Shown: positions 33,002-42,388 of the stretch, piece by piece
Layout: each line of letters opens with the position of its first letter
How positions within the stretch are numbered: position 1 is the first letter of the stretch
From: CAXTTV01 sp964247295
GTDB lineage: Bacteria; Chloroflexota; Ktedonobacteria; Ktedonobacterales; Ktedonobacteraceae
DNA: 44,785 nt
Direction of reading: 5' to 3'
Assembly (NCBI GenBank): GCA_964247295.1
Contig: CAXTTV010000015.1
Span: forward strand, 1-44,785
Position numbers and translations under genes: made by a program
The notes under the pieces: generated by a model
Told to the model about the DNA's origin: nothing
Seen by the model: only the letters and a program-made list of their open reading frames with translations
Databases searched by the model: none

Positions 33002-35338
33002 TTGTCTTCAGAGCAACAGATAGATCAGGATCCGACAGTATCCACATCTGCTGATGAGCAGAGCACTGTGTTGACTGGCGAGGAACTGGCCCAGACATTG
33101 GGTGGGGAACTTAATCTAAAACGTGGTCAGATTGCTCGCACAATTGCACTACTGGATGAGGGGAACACGATTCCTTTCATCGCCCGTTATCGTAAAGAGA
33201 TGACCGAGAGTTTGGACGAGGTCCAGATTCAGGCAATCGCGGATCGGGCCGCAGCTTTACGCGCCCTCCATGATCGTAAAGCCGATGTCCGTAGAATGAT
33301 CGCGAGCCAGGGGAAGTTAACCCCGGAGCTGGAAGCAACGATTATGTATGCCACCAGCCTCCAGGAGGTCGAAGACCTTTATCTGCCCTATCGTCCGAAG
33401 CGTAAGACGCGAGCCAGCGTTGCGCGTGAAAAGGGGTTATCGCCACTGGCCGAACGGATCTTGCAGCAGCCAGAACTGCGTGGACATGCGACAGAGCATC
33501 TTGAGCAGGAGGCGAACCCGTATGTAAATGCGGATCTGGGCGTTGAAACCAGTCTTGAGGCGTATGCCGGGGCTCGCGATATTGTTGCCGAGATTATTTC
33601 TGAGGATGCCACCGTTCGCGGAGCCGTTCGTGAGCGCTTCTTTAAGCAGGCGACTTTGAGTACAAAGCTGGTAGATCCTGAAAAGTTGAAAGAGAAGGAC
33701 CCAAATGGCGTCTACCAATTGTATTATGAATTCAATGAAGGGGTTACCAGACTGGTGCCGCACCGGGTTCTGGCATTGAACCGGGCCGAGCACGAGGATG
33801 TTCTACGCATCGGCGTGGATCTGGCCTATGAACAGGCTCAGAGTTCGATACGAAAAACCTATCCAGTTCAAAATACCTCTCCCTTTGCTGAGCATCTTGA
33901 GACAGCAATGGAAGATGGGTATAAGCGTCTGCTGGCTCCAGCAATGGAACGCGAAGTCCGGGTGGAACTGACTCGCCAGGCGGAAGAGCATGCCATTGCC
34001 ATCTTTGCCGCTAATCTCCGCAATCTGCTGCTTCAGCCACCACTACGAGGGCACAAAGTCTTAGGGATCGATCCTGGCTTTCGCACTGGTTGTAAACTCA
34101 CAATTATTGACGAGAATGGCAAATATTTGGAGTCCGACACTCTTTATTTGCATCAATTGGAGAAAGCAACTGGACAGTTGCGTCGTCTGATCAAGCAATA
34201 CTCCATCGACGTAATCGCGATTGGAAACGGTACCGCCTCGCGGGAGACCGAGCAATTGGTCGCGAACCTGATCCGTGAATTGGAGCAAGAGGGCGTTGAG
34301 AAGGGAAAGATCGGCTATGTGATTGTGAATGAAGCCGGAGCCTCGGTCTACTCAGCCTCGGAGGCCGCCCGTCAAGAGTTCCCAAGCTTGGATGCCACGC
34401 AGCGCGGGACCATCTCAATCGCGCGACGGTTGCAAGATCCATTAGCGGAACTGGTCAAGATTGATCCCAAGGCTGTAGGTGTTGGTCTTTATCAGCATGA
34501 TGTCGACCAGAAAGAGTTGGCAGCGATGCTGGATCGGGTGGTGGCATCTTGTGTGAACTTCGCGGGTGTGGAGTTGAATACAGCCTCCGCAGCCCTTTTA
34601 AAGCAGGTTTCCGGCATTAATACACGGGTTGCCAATGCCATCGTCAAGTATCGGGATGAGCATGGGGCCTTTCACTCACGAGAAGAATTGAAAAAGGTAG
34701 CGGGTGTTGGCGTGGCCACTTTTATACAGGCGGCTGGTTTCTTGAAAATCTCGCAGGGCTCAGAGCCACTGGACAATACCTTTATCCACCCGGAGAGCTA
34801 TGCCTCGACCCGCTCGCTCTTGAAACTATTGCCGGGAGAGGCTCATGGGCGGCCAGCGGATAGGATTACCCAGTTTCGGCAGTTGATCCAGCTACAAAAC
34901 AGTCTGGGACGTGGTGGGCGCAATCAGAAAGCGCAGGGAGGTGCTGGAAGTGAGCAGGTAGCCTGGGCGGATCTCGCTAAAAAGGTTGGGGTTGGCTTAC
35001 CCACGCTTCAAGATATTCTAGAGAACCTGGAGAAGCCGGGACTCGATCCGCGTGATGCGTTGCCGGCCCCGTTACTACGGCACGATGTCTTGAAGATTGA
35101 GGATTTAGAGACGGGGATGCTCCTCATGGGGACGGTCCGCAACGTTGTAGATTTTGGAGCATTTGTCGATATCGGTGTCAAGCAAGATGGGCTGGTGCAT
35201 ATCTCTGAGATGGCGGATCGCTATGTCAAAGATCCTCTGAGCGTGGTCGCGGTAGGACAGGTGGTTCAGGTACGCGTATTAAATGTGGATCGTCAGCGTG
35301 GTCGCGTTCAGCTTTCTATGAAATCCATTGATAAATAA
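33002..35338 (+). CDS. tex: Tex family protein (S1 RNA-binding transcription accessory factor)
   Basis: The 778-residue protein starts with TTG. It has the Tex order: helical N-terminal region (about 25-300), YqgF/RuvC-like domain from about 353 (VLGIDPGFRTGCKL), helix-hairpin-helix pair at about 530-590 (VSGINTRVANAIV, VAGVGVATFIQAAGF) and S1 domain at about 705-776 (GTVRNVVDFGAFVDIGVKQDGLVHISEM). Tex proteins bind nucleic acid and affect transcription and stress survival. Family length is about 720-780, so this is full length, with a Gly/Gln-rich insertion near 630-645 (LGRGGRNQKAQGGAG). It is monocistronic and ends at a strong terminator. Confidence 0.96.
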   Translation: MSSEQQIDQDPTVSTSADEQSTVLTGEELAQTLGGELNLKRGQIARTIALLDEGNTIPFIARYRKEMTESLDEVQIQAIADRAAALRALHDRKADVRRMIASQGKLTPELEATIMYATSLQEVEDLYLPYRPKRKTRASVAREKGLSPLAERILQQPELRGHATEHLEQEANPYVNADLGVETSLEAYAGARDIVAEIISEDATVRGAVRERFFKQATLSTKLVDPEKLKEKDPNGVYQLYYEFNEGVTRLVPHRVLALNRAEHEDVLRIGVDLAYEQAQSSIRKTYPVQNTSPFAEHLETAMEDGYKRLLAPAMEREVRVELTRQAEEHAIAIFAANLRNLLLQPPLRGHKVLGIDPGFRTGCKLTIIDENGKYLESDTLYLHQLEKATGQLRRLIKQYSIDVIAIGNGTASRETEQLVANLIRELEQEGVEKGKIGYVIVNEAGASVYSASEAARQEFPSLDATQRGTISIARRLQDPLAELVKIDPKAVGVGLYQHDVDQKELAAMLDRVVASCVNFAGVELNTASAALLKQVSGINTRVANAIVKYRDEHGAFHSREELKKVAGVGVATFIQAAGFLKISQGSEPLDNTFIHPESYASTRSLLKLLPGEAHGRPADRITQFRQLIQLQNSLGRGGRNQKAQGGAGSEQVAWADLAKKVGVGLPTLQDILENLEKPGLDPRDALPAPLLRHDVLKIEDLETGMLLMGTVRNVVDFGAFVDIGVKQDGLVHISEMADRYVKDPLSVVAVGQVVQVRVLNVDRQRGRVQLSMKSIDK

Positions 35339-35370
35339 AGGGATTGGATGTTTCAATAGGGAGAATTATA

Positions 35371-35407
35371 GAGCAGGCTTCAAAAGTTTTTGAAGCCTGC
35401 TCTTTTT
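35371..35407 (+). terminator. Terminator of tex
   Basis: GAGCAGGCTTCAA and its complement TTGAAGCCTGCTC form a 13-bp stem (extendable to 15) between 35371 and 35402, followed by five T. It separates tex from the convergent oxidoreductase gene. Confidence 0.92.
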
Positions 35408-35415
35408 AGCCCGGA

Positions 35416-36390
35416 TTACTCAACAATCAGCACTGTTTTGCCGGTAGTTTTCCGATCAGAGATTGTTTGATGGGCTTTCGCTGCCTCAGCCAGAGGAAAC
35501 GACTGTCCGACGACAATCTCCAGTTTGCCGGTCGCTAGATACTGCATCAGATCTTGAGCGGCCCTGGCGATCGCCTCAGGCTTCTGCATCCAGGCTGTGA
35601 GCCAGTAACCGATCACCGCCTGATTTTTGTACATTAGTTGAATACCATTGAACTGGATTGGCTGGCTGGTCGCAGCCCCATAGACGATCATTCGCCCAAA
35701 GGGAGCCAGGCATTGAAGGTTCTGTTCTCCAATAGCACCCCCAACCATTTCTAGAATAATATCGGCCCCCTGTCCACCTGTGGCTTTAGTCACCTGATCT
35801 ACCCAGTTATCTTGAGTATAGTTAATAACTACAACAGCCCCCAGGCGATTACCCAGCTGTAACTTTTCTTCGCTGCTGGCAGTTCCAATCACCGTTTTTG
35901 CCCCCATAAGCTTCGCGAGCTGGATTGCCAGTGTCCCGACTCCCCCGGCTGCCGCATGAACGAGAACACTCTCACCTGCCTGGAGATGAGCGGAGTCATG
36001 GAGAAGTTGGTAGGCCGTAAATCCCTGGAGAGGAAAAGCAGCCGCATGCTTAAAGTCCAGGCTATCAGGGATTGGGATCACAATGCTTGCGTTGGCCGTG
36101 GCATATTCCGCGTACCCACCACCCACAAAAGCCACAACACGCGTGCCTACCGCCGGACTGCTAACTCCTGGGCCAAGGGCCGCGATCGTCCCGGCAACCT
36201 CCGCTCCTAAGGTCAGGGGAGGCTTTGTGCGTGTAAGATAAGTGCCCTCACGTTGCATAATATCCGCATAGTTTACACCGGCGGCAGCAATCTTGATAAG
36301 CACCTCGCCCTCTTTAGGACTGGGCTGCTCCAGTTCCTCTAGCTGCATCACCTCAGTTCCACCAATCTGATTAATCCGAATCGCTTTCAT
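35416..36390 (-). CDS. NADPH:quinone oxidoreductase-like MDR protein
   Basis: The 324-residue protein belongs to the zinc-free medium-chain dehydrogenase family. The N-terminal catalytic domain has AAAGVNYADIMQREGTY (35-51), with no zinc-ligand cysteine. The nucleotide-binding fold has AAAGGVG (146-152), and the C-terminus has the typical GKTVLIVE end. Members reduce quinones or enones with NADPH in the cytosol; the exact substrate is not predictable. An AAGGAGATC ribosome binding site precedes the ATG. No partner gene is nearby. Confidence 0.92.
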   Translation of the reverse strand: MKAIRINQIGGTEVMQLEELEQPSPKEGEVLIKIAAAGVNYADIMQREGTYLTRTKPPLTLGAEVAGTIAALGPGVSSPAVGTRVVAFVGGGYAEYATANASIVIPIPDSLDFKHAAAFPLQGFTAYQLLHDSAHLQAGESVLVHAAAGGVGTLAIQLAKLMGAKTVIGTASSEEKLQLGNRLGAVVVINYTQDNWVDQVTKATGGQGADIILEMVGGAIGEQNLQCLAPFGRMIVYGAATSQPIQFNGIQLMYKNQAVIGYWLTAWMQKPEAIARAAQDLMQYLATGKLEIVVGQSFPLAEAAKAHQTISDRKTTGKTVLIVE

Positions 36391-36546
36391 AAAAGATCTC
36401 CTTCAACAAAATAGACGAACTGCCCGATAAAGGTAATCGCTGTCGCGATTTTACCGAACATTGTATATAAGTAAGCAAAGGTTATAAATGTCAAGGATAA
36501 AAATAAAAAAGTGTTGTAGATGAGGTAGTTAAAAAATTGTATATTT

Positions 36547-36583
36547 AGAGATTCTAATGAATCTCTCAGGAATTTCTAATGAA
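36547..36583. repeat. Hairpin plus 10-bp direct repeat
   Basis: TTCTAATGAA occurs twice with 22-base spacing (36552-36561, 36574-36583); the first copy sits in an 8-bp stem with a TAAT loop. Two helical turns of spacing suit a repressor site. Confidence 0.5.
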
Positions 36584-36745
36584 AAGCCCACCCTGTTTGC
36601 ATCTTCTAAAGATATACTATTCGTGCTAATAGGCGCAGCCTCGAATGTAGACCGGATGCCACCGATTCTATGAGGAAATTCCCGATGGATGCTATAAAGA
36701 CAAAAGAGTGGGAAATATGAAGGGCGATGGAGCATATTTGCTTAC

Positions 36746-36787
36746 CAGCCGTCCTACGGCTGTTGAGCGGCAGCGAAACATACCGCT
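36746..36787. repeat. Two adjacent hairpins
   Basis: A 7-bp perfect stem with a three-base loop (36746-36762) is followed by a 5-bp stem with a 12-base loop (36766-36787). In the absence of a gene they may belong to an RNA or the end of an element; direction is not clear. Confidence 0.4.
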
Positions 36788-37071
36788 TTTGGGGCACCGC
36801 GCCATGACATGAAGATCGGACTCCTAAGCAGGCGCATGTTCAAGAACAGTGCTCCTACCGGTCCCCAACCACATTGTCTTTGATCTATCATCCGCATTTC
36901 CCAACAGAGTCGCTACCGTTATCCCTCGTTTATTTGTGAAAATAGATGAACTTATTTTATGCCTGCATGTAAATAAGCAGATAGATAATCGCGGTAAAGT
37001 GCAGAGACTAAAAAAGCAGAGAAGATGGTAGAAACGAGTGCGCACTCTACAGTTCTCTGAAGAGGTATGAC

Positions 37072-39354
37072 ATGGACACGAAGGATAGTCGCTGGAAAGC
37101 TCCTCTGAAGTTTGGTCCTCAGAGGAGGAGTATGCAAGCGAAGTGGATAGCACTATTTCACCTATTTCAGGCCTGGCACCGTCAGATTTTAACTGGTATT
37201 TTTCTTGCAACGATCCTACTATTATTGCTAACTTTTCTGCAACAGATTCCCTGGCCAGTGCGCGATCCTGCTCCAGCGGGTGTTGTTATCGTAGATTACA
37301 GTTCTTTAGTGAAAGAGGGGCAGGCCGGACATGTACTGGCTGCGACATTTCGTGGAACCGAGGTGAACGCACTACTGACCCATCCGTTTTCGTCCGAGGA
37401 CAAACAAGTGCCTGCTGAGGCGCGGACAAGCTTTTCAGCCGAAGAGACGGCTGATATCGAGGCCTGGAGTGGTTATGTGCATGGCGAGGCCTCCTGGCCC
37501 AACGTCGCCAATGCTTCGGAAATTAACCCTACTCGCGCCATCTATACCTATGTTCCCGCCGATGATGAGACCGCCTTGAATGCCATTCTCATCGCGAATA
37601 ACGCCTTTATCTTAAATTTACCGGTCTCCCAGCCCTCTCCCTGGCTATTACTTTTCTGGCGCTTGCTTCCGATTCTAATTGTTTGTGGCCTTTTGCTCCT
37701 ACTTCTCGCCTCTAGAAAAGGTAGCTCTCTCAATCAGATCACCAATGATAACATGTCCGAAATGGGAAAGCATCGAGCGCATCACTTTGAGAATAGGCAA
37801 GAAAGAGAAAAAAAGAAACACGTATCAAAGTCAAATATAGATAAAGGGCGGGAGTTCTCGGATGGAGTCGCGCCTTCTATAGGAGCAGAGCCTACAGTCA
37901 CCTTCGCTGACGTCGCTGGTATGGATGAGGTGCGTCTGGAATTGGAGGAGATTGTCCGTTTTCTGCGCTCTCCAGAACAATTTCATCGTCTGGGGGCTAG
38001 AATTCCCCGTGGTGCTTTGCTGGTTGGGGCACCAGGAACCGGGAAGACGCTGCTGGCCCGAGCGGTAGCAGGTGAAGCAGGTGTGCCATTCTTCAGTATC
38101 AGTGCATCCGAATTTGTAGAGATGTATGTTGGGGTTGGAGCCAGTCGAGTCAGAGATCTGTTTAACAAGGCGCACCAGGCTTCGCCCTGCGTGATCTTTA
38201 TTGACGAGATCGACGCTGTAGGTCGCAAACGTAGCACACGCATGGGTGGCAGCGATGAGCGAGACCAGACATTAAATCAGTTGTTAGTAGAACTGGATGG
38301 CTTCGATGCCCATCAAAGCATCGTTGTGTTGGCAGCGACCAATCGCATTGATATCCTGGATCACGCCCTTTTGCGCCCAGGCCGTTTTGATCGCCACATC
38401 ACCATCTCGTTACCGGATCGTGCGGGGCGGCAGGCAATCCTCAAAGTGCATACGGTCAAGACCCCACTGGGGGCGGATGTAGACCTGGAGCGTCTGGCCC
38501 GACTCACCACGGGTATGAGTGGTGCGGATCTCGCGAACCTCGTGAATGAGGCGGCCCTGGTCGCTGCTCGCCGAAACCTTGAGATGCTGGAACACACATG
38601 CTTTGATGAAGCCCTTTCTCGTATCCAACTTGGAGCCTTGCGCCCGATTGTCATGAGTGAGGCTGAAAAAAAGATTATTGCCTACCATGAGGCCGGTCAT
38701 GCGTTGGTCGCGCACTATCAACCAGAGGCGGATGGAGTGAATCAAGTGACGATCTTGCCACGAGGCCAGAGCCTGGGTGTCACGCAGTTTATCGCGGAAG
38801 AGGATCGTTACAACTACAGCCGGCAGGTCCTGCTGGCAAAGATCGCTGTAGGGTTGGGGGGACGGCTGGCTGAGGAGCTTACATTTGGATCTGAGCATAT
38901 CACAACCGGAGCGGAGAACGATCTTCAAGTAGTCACCGATCTGGCTCGGAGAATGGTGACCCGTTGGGGGATGAGCAAGCAGGTAGGTGTTATCTTCACA
39001 GATACTCAGGGCGAGCCCACAATGGGTTTGAATATGCGTCTTAATAATGATTTCACCCTTCAAGCGAGAAGTCTGGCCTATCATCCCGAGAGTGGTTTCC
39101 AGTGGAATGGCCACGCGCTCCAGGAACGGGCGCGGCAGTTCTCTATGAGCACGCCATCTCCCCAGTGGAATGGCCGATCATTTGCCGCCTTGATCGACTC
39201 GGAGATCCTGGAGATCTTGCATGAGGGACAGAGCATGGCCCGAGTAGTACTTCAAGAGCATCGTGAAGAGCTCACTTATTTGGCTGAAGCGCTTATAGAG
39301 CGTGAGCACCTCAATAGGAGCGAATTTCAAGCTTTATTGGGTTATAGCAATTAA
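37072..39354 (+). CDS. ftsH: FtsH-type ATP-dependent membrane metalloprotease with C-terminal insertion
   Basis: The 760-residue protein has membrane helices at about 40-58 and 190-213 with an extracytoplasmic loop between. A charged linker leads to the AAA domain: Walker A GAPGTGKT (319-326), Walker B FIDEID (376-381), second-region-of-homology ATNRIDILDHALLRPGRFDR-type block. The zinc site is HEAGH (539-543), with D617 in GAEND as third ligand. FtsH degrades damaged or regulatory membrane proteins. Compared with usual FtsH, the stretch at about 645-705 is longer by about 40 residues and holds a repeated QWNG motif (677-680 and 698-701). The glycine loop and catalytic residues are intact, so it should be active. 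GAGG precedes the ATG. Confidence 0.95.
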   Translation: MDTKDSRWKAPLKFGPQRRSMQAKWIALFHLFQAWHRQILTGIFLATILLLLLTFLQQIPWPVRDPAPAGVVIVDYSSLVKEGQAGHVLAATFRGTEVNALLTHPFSSEDKQVPAEARTSFSAEETADIEAWSGYVHGEASWPNVANASEINPTRAIYTYVPADDETALNAILIANNAFILNLPVSQPSPWLLLFWRLLPILIVCGLLLLLLASRKGSSLNQITNDNMSEMGKHRAHHFENRQEREKKKHVSKSNIDKGREFSDGVAPSIGAEPTVTFADVAGMDEVRLELEEIVRFLRSPEQFHRLGARIPRGALLVGAPGTGKTLLARAVAGEAGVPFFSISASEFVEMYVGVGASRVRDLFNKAHQASPCVIFIDEIDAVGRKRSTRMGGSDERDQTLNQLLVELDGFDAHQSIVVLAATNRIDILDHALLRPGRFDRHITISLPDRAGRQAILKVHTVKTPLGADVDLERLARLTTGMSGADLANLVNEAALVAARRNLEMLEHTCFDEALSRIQLGALRPIVMSEAEKKIIAYHEAGHALVAHYQPEADGVNQVTILPRGQSLGVTQFIAEEDRYNYSRQVLLAKIAVGLGGRLAEELTFGSEHITTGAENDLQVVTDLARRMVTRWGMSKQVGVIFTDTQGEPTMGLNMRLNNDFTLQARSLAYHPESGFQWNGHALQERARQFSMSTPSPQWNGRSFAALIDSEILEILHEGQSMARVVLQEHREELTYLAEALIEREHLNRSEFQALLGYSN

Positions 39355-39377
39355 ACGATGTACATCGGGGTAGATGT

Positions 39378-39414
39378 GCCTGGAGCTTTACCGCTCCAGG
39401 CTTTTCTCTTTTTT
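39378..39414 (+). terminator. Terminator of ftsH
   Basis: GCCTGGAGC (39378-39386) and GCTCCAGGC (39393-39401) form a 9-bp stem with a six-base loop, followed by TTTTCTCTTTTTT. It lies 24 bp after the ftsH stop codon. Confidence 0.9.
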
Positions 39415-39507
39415 CAAGGAAATTTGTAACAGTTTTTCGTAAAAAAAAGGAGATTTGTGTTATTATCCCAATGGTAAAGCAATTATATTTCCTGCAAGGA
39501 GAGCGAG

Positions 39508-40248
39508 ATGTCCAACGAAGAAACAGAACTATCGCCCGAGGAACTAGAGGAATTACAGGTTGAGCGGCCAGGAAGGCGGCGTCCGCCACGCGTCTTTTTA
39601 TTAGTCTGGGGGTTAGCGCTGGTCTTATTGATCGCGGCCATCATTCTTTTAGTTTCACAAGTAGCACCACAAGCTCAGGCGAATGATCCTGAGATCAAAC
39701 AGGTCGTACAGACAGCCTTTGAAGCTCCAGTTCGTTTTGTGGTGCTACCGAATACCCCATCGAGCTTCTCGGATGCACAGCTCGCCTTTTCTCCCAAAGC
39801 CCTGGTAGCTAACCCTTCAGATATCGCGACCGCAACCGATACCGCCAGATCAAAATTCAATCAGATTTATAGTCCAGACTGTACAAATTGCCAGGCAATT
39901 GTGAATACAACCATGGGAACGATCACGGGCCAATCTAGTGGTCGTTTCCGAGCACTAGATTGGAACGTACGAGATCTTCAGTGGCTCAATATTGATGTGA
40001 ATGGCGAGACCGCGACAGTACGGATGTCTGGCACAAGCTCTTCAAAAGTTCAGTACGTGAGCCAGGGAAAAGGGAGTATCGTAAATCCTGTTCAGGGTCT
40101 GGTAAAGGTGTACACCCTGAAGAAAGTCGATGGGCATTGGCAGATCATCAATGAAGTTAATGACGATGCTGCCGCCAGTAAGTTGCCGATCAATCAAGGA
40201 AAATCCAGTGGCCAAGGAGGAAGTGTCCCCACGAACGGCAACAAATAG
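39508..40248 (+). CDS. Membrane-anchored extracytoplasmic protein of unknown function
   Basis: The 246-residue protein has an acidic N-terminus (EETELSPEELEELQ), a basic RPGRRRPPR and one membrane helix at about 29-50, so the larger C-terminal part should be outside. This part has a folded region at about 60-215 with one cysteine pair (DCTNCQAI) and strands such as ETATVRMSGTSS and GLVKVYTLKKVDGHWQI. The ending pattern (..VDGHWQIINE) resembles NTF2-like or DUF-type domains, but I would not name one. A Ser/Gly/Gln tail follows. AAGGAG precedes the ATG. Confidence 0.75.
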   Translation: MSNEETELSPEELEELQVERPGRRRPPRVFLLVWGLALVLLIAAIILLVSQVAPQAQANDPEIKQVVQTAFEAPVRFVVLPNTPSSFSDAQLAFSPKALVANPSDIATATDTARSKFNQIYSPDCTNCQAIVNTTMGTITGQSSGRFRALDWNVRDLQWLNIDVNGETATVRMSGTSSSKVQYVSQGKGSIVNPVQGLVKVYTLKKVDGHWQIINEVNDDAAASKLPINQGKSSGQGGSVPTNGNK

Positions 40249-40271
40249 CAATAGGGGATATGCCCGGACTT

Positions 40272-41096
40272 CTAGTCAGAGAAATCCTCGGTAATCCAGA
40301 CTAGCCCCTTGTTATCCACATAGATACCGACACCCACCTTATGGAAGTCAGTGCTAAGCAAGTTGCGCCGATGTCCATCTTCGGGTGGCTTTTCGGCAAG
40401 CATCAGTTTCTGAATTCCTTGTGCGGCACCCCAGGCATCGGGACTAGGGGAAGAGTAACCAATATTCTCACCGCAGGTCATATACCGAATGCCTTCGTTG
40501 AGCACGCGCTGACAGGCGTCTGCCTCACCAGCACAGGCATGGGACATACCGCACTTTGACATATTCCAGCTATGAAGCCGGGCTCCTCCAGCCAATGTCT
40601 CATTCCAATTATATGCAGGTTTACCCTCTGCCGCACGATCCTTGTTGATGAGATTGAATAATTGCTGAGTTACTCCGTTCTCATCTGCTGTTATCGCGGG
40701 TGGTGTTCCATATGGACCTGAACCTGCGGGACCAACCGGCGCAGCAGCAGGGGCCTGGTTCTGGTTCTGGTCCTGGTTCTGAGCTTGGTTCTGGTCCTGA
40801 GCCTGGTTCTGAGCTGGATCAGGAGAAGGCGTAGGATCAGACTGCTGAGCATCTGGTGCCTGGGTGGGTGTAGGGTCAGCAGGTACAGGTGTTGCAGTCG
40901 CCACCTTTGTGGGAGTCGGAGTGTTTTTTATCGCTGGTGTTGGAGTTGTTGGATGTTGAGTCGTGTGCATCTCCGGTTCTTTTGTCGCAGATGCTTGACT
41001 AGAATTTGGTGCTCCATTGGAACCAGTAGCAGAGCTACAGGCTGCCATAATTACACACATGAATAGCAATACACAAAAACGACAGATATGCATCAT
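40272..41096 (-). CDS. CAP/SCP-domain lipoprotein
   Basis: The 274-residue protein begins with a hydrophobic signal ending in M-A-A-C20, a lipobox-like site, so it is likely a membrane-anchored lipoprotein. Residues 25-130 are a low-complexity linker of Thr/Pro and then Gln/Asn/Asp repeats. Residues about 140-274 form a CAP domain: LFNLINKDRAAEGKP, LHSWNMSKCGMSH, GENIGYSS and GHRRNLLSTDFHKVGVGI. Six cysteines in this domain suggest disulfides. Bacterial CAP proteins are extracellular; their activity is mostly unknown. It is convergent with the gene at 39508. Confidence 0.88.
   Translation of the reverse strand: MMHICRFCVLLFMCVIMAACSSATGSNGAPNSSQASATKEPEMHTTQHPTTPTPAIKNTPTPTKVATATPVPADPTPTQAPDAQQSDPTPSPDPAQNQAQDQNQAQNQDQNQNQAPAAAPVGPAGSGPYGTPPAITADENGVTQQLFNLINKDRAAEGKPAYNWNETLAGGARLHSWNMSKCGMSHACAGEADACQRVLNEGIRYMTCGENIGYSSPSPDAWGAAQGIQKLMLAEKPPEDGHRRNLLSTDFHKVGVGIYVDNKGLVWITEDFSD
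40755..40813. repeat. Low-complexity repeat coding Gln/Asn/Asp linker
   Basis: Near-perfect six-base units (CTGGTT, CTGGTC, CTGAGC) repeat through this stretch on the plus strand. They encode the AQNQDQNQ linker of the CAP lipoprotein and may vary in number between strains. Confidence 0.8.
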
Positions 41097-41255
41097 AACA
41101 ACAATGTACTCCTCTAACTTTCACTGTTCGCTTGATAGACCACGATTAGACTATAGCATATCTCTCTCTATTGAAGATGTTCGATAAAATTTCTAGTACT
41201 TTTAGTAAAAAACAGGAGTGGACAAGAGCATAGAGAAAGCAATACGCTTTAATAT

Positions 41256-42188
41256 TTAGAAGCGGCAGGTAACCACAACAGCACTCATGTCATCGGGTTT
41301 GGAGCGGATCGTAACATCTTTATCCTGGTGTGAACGTTCGACTGAGCGTTCTATAAGGGTACGCGCAACTGCCGAGCGAGTTCCCTGGCGAAGAACCTCT
41401 TCAATCTCCTGGTCAACAAGGTTATCATGGACACCATCCGTGCAGAGGAGAACACGGTCGCCGGGGGAGATTGTTGTTTGACTAATATGAATGCTGATAG
41501 GGATGGGGCCGCCCACTGCCTGAGTGATGCCACCCCGACGGCGAAAGTAATTAAACTCAATATCCGAAAGATCTTCCGAAAGGAACGTCTGATCGATGCG
41601 CAGAGCATCCTGATCGGAGAGGAGCTGATTTTCCACCAGTTTTGTAAGCAATCCATCGTCACTGGTCAGGCGTTTGAGAGGTTCACGTTCATGAAGAAGG
41701 TAGATACGGCTATCTCCAACATGGGCGAAGGTCATCACATAGCCGGAGTGATCAGGATAGCGTGTGAACACCGCGAGCGCGACGGTTGTCGCGAGATCAT
41801 CTGTCCCGGCGCGGCGCGCCCCCTCTGTACGGACCTGCTCATCGGCATCCAGGATCACCTGTTGGAGAAGAGCCGGAAGATTAATTACATCATCGTGCTC
41901 TAGAAGAGTTTGGGCCTGACGAACCTTAAGATGGGTTTGAAGCGTTTCATTCCACTTTTTTCGTGTGACTCTGGCCGCGACCTGAGAGGCAAGATCGCCA
42001 GCTACACTTCCACCGACCCCGTCAAAAACAGCCGCCAGACCCGTTCGCGCATCTGCTATCAGATGATCTTCATTACGTTCAGGATGACGTTCACAGGCTA
42101 TACTATATTGCGCGAAAGTAAAAGGTAACAGCTTCGGGTCTCTTTTTTTAATAGAATTATGTCTGCTCATCTTCTTATAGTGTGACAT
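41256..42188 (-). CDS. PP2C-family protein phosphatase
   Basis: The ATG at 42188 gives 310 residues; the frame extends to a TTG at 42248, and an ATG at 42170 is another option, so the start is uncertain. PP2C metal and core motifs are clear: RNEDH (D41), FDGVGG (D56), ATTVAL, FAHVGDSRIYLL, LLCTDGVHDNL (D251) and PDDMSAVVV (D299/D300). Such enzymes remove phosphate from Ser/Thr in a metal-dependent manner and often oppose PknB kinases. No membrane or sensor domain is attached, so it is cytosolic. The kinases in this window are not adjacent. Confidence 0.93.
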   Translation of the reverse strand: MSHYKKMSRHNSIKKRDPKLLPFTFAQYSIACERHPERNEDHLIADARTGLAAVFDGVGGSVAGDLASQVAARVTRKKWNETLQTHLKVRQAQTLLEHDDVINLPALLQQVILDADEQVRTEGARRAGTDDLATTVALAVFTRYPDHSGYVMTFAHVGDSRIYLLHEREPLKRLTSDDGLLTKLVENQLLSDQDALRIDQTFLSEDLSDIEFNYFRRRGGITQAVGGPIPISIHISQTTISPGDRVLLCTDGVHDNLVDQEIEEVLRQGTRSAVARTLIERSVERSHQDKDVTIRSKPDDMSAVVVTCRF

Positions 42189-42268
42189 CCTCGTCGAGTG
42201 CTCCTTGCAAGTCCACATCCAGCCCAATAATTGACTGAGATGGCACAAATGGCTTAATTGTGAAGCTG

Positions 42269-42274
42269 ATTATA
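42269..42274 (-). promoter_or_regulatory. Extended -10 promoter of the PP2C gene
   Basis: On the minus strand TATAAT is preceded by TGC, making an extended -10 element, about 80 bases before the ATG at 42188. No -35 is convincing. This placement also argues against the TTG start at 42248 only weakly, since that lies about 14 bases beyond the expected start site. Confidence 0.5.
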
Positions 42275-42388
42275 GCAGAAATGGGTTGAAAATGAAATGA
42301 AATCGTACCTCAGTAGACTTGTTCTATATAATAAATAGAGGTCAGTTTGTTTAAAGTGGTACAAAAACGGCATGGACCATCTCATGTT

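Larger units (their letters stand above)
36391..37071. other. 680-bp gene-poor region with repeats and hairpins
   Basis: No real gene is seen. An 8-bp hairpin (AGAGATTC 36547-36554, GAATCTCT 36559-36566) overlaps a direct repeat TTCTAATGAA at 36552-36561 and 36574-36583. A second hairpin, CAGCCGT/ACGGCTG, lies at 36746-36762 and a weaker one, AGCGG/CCGCT, at 36766-36787. Several minus-strand frames across the stretch have no family resemblance. The pattern could be the ftsH regulatory region or the decayed end of a mobile element. Confidence 0.4.

Noticed and set aside
36824..37210. 128-codon minus-strand frame before ftsH; considered as a transposase tail
   Set aside because: Its first third is antisense to the ftsH start and no transposase motif is present.
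38410..39114. 234-codon minus-strand frame inside ftsH
   Set aside because: Antisense of the AAA and protease motifs, which are intact on the plus strand.
40755..40813. Short tandem repeat considered as a CRISPR-like or regulatory array
   Set aside because: Six-base units in frame encode the Gln/Asn-rich linker of the CAP lipoprotein.
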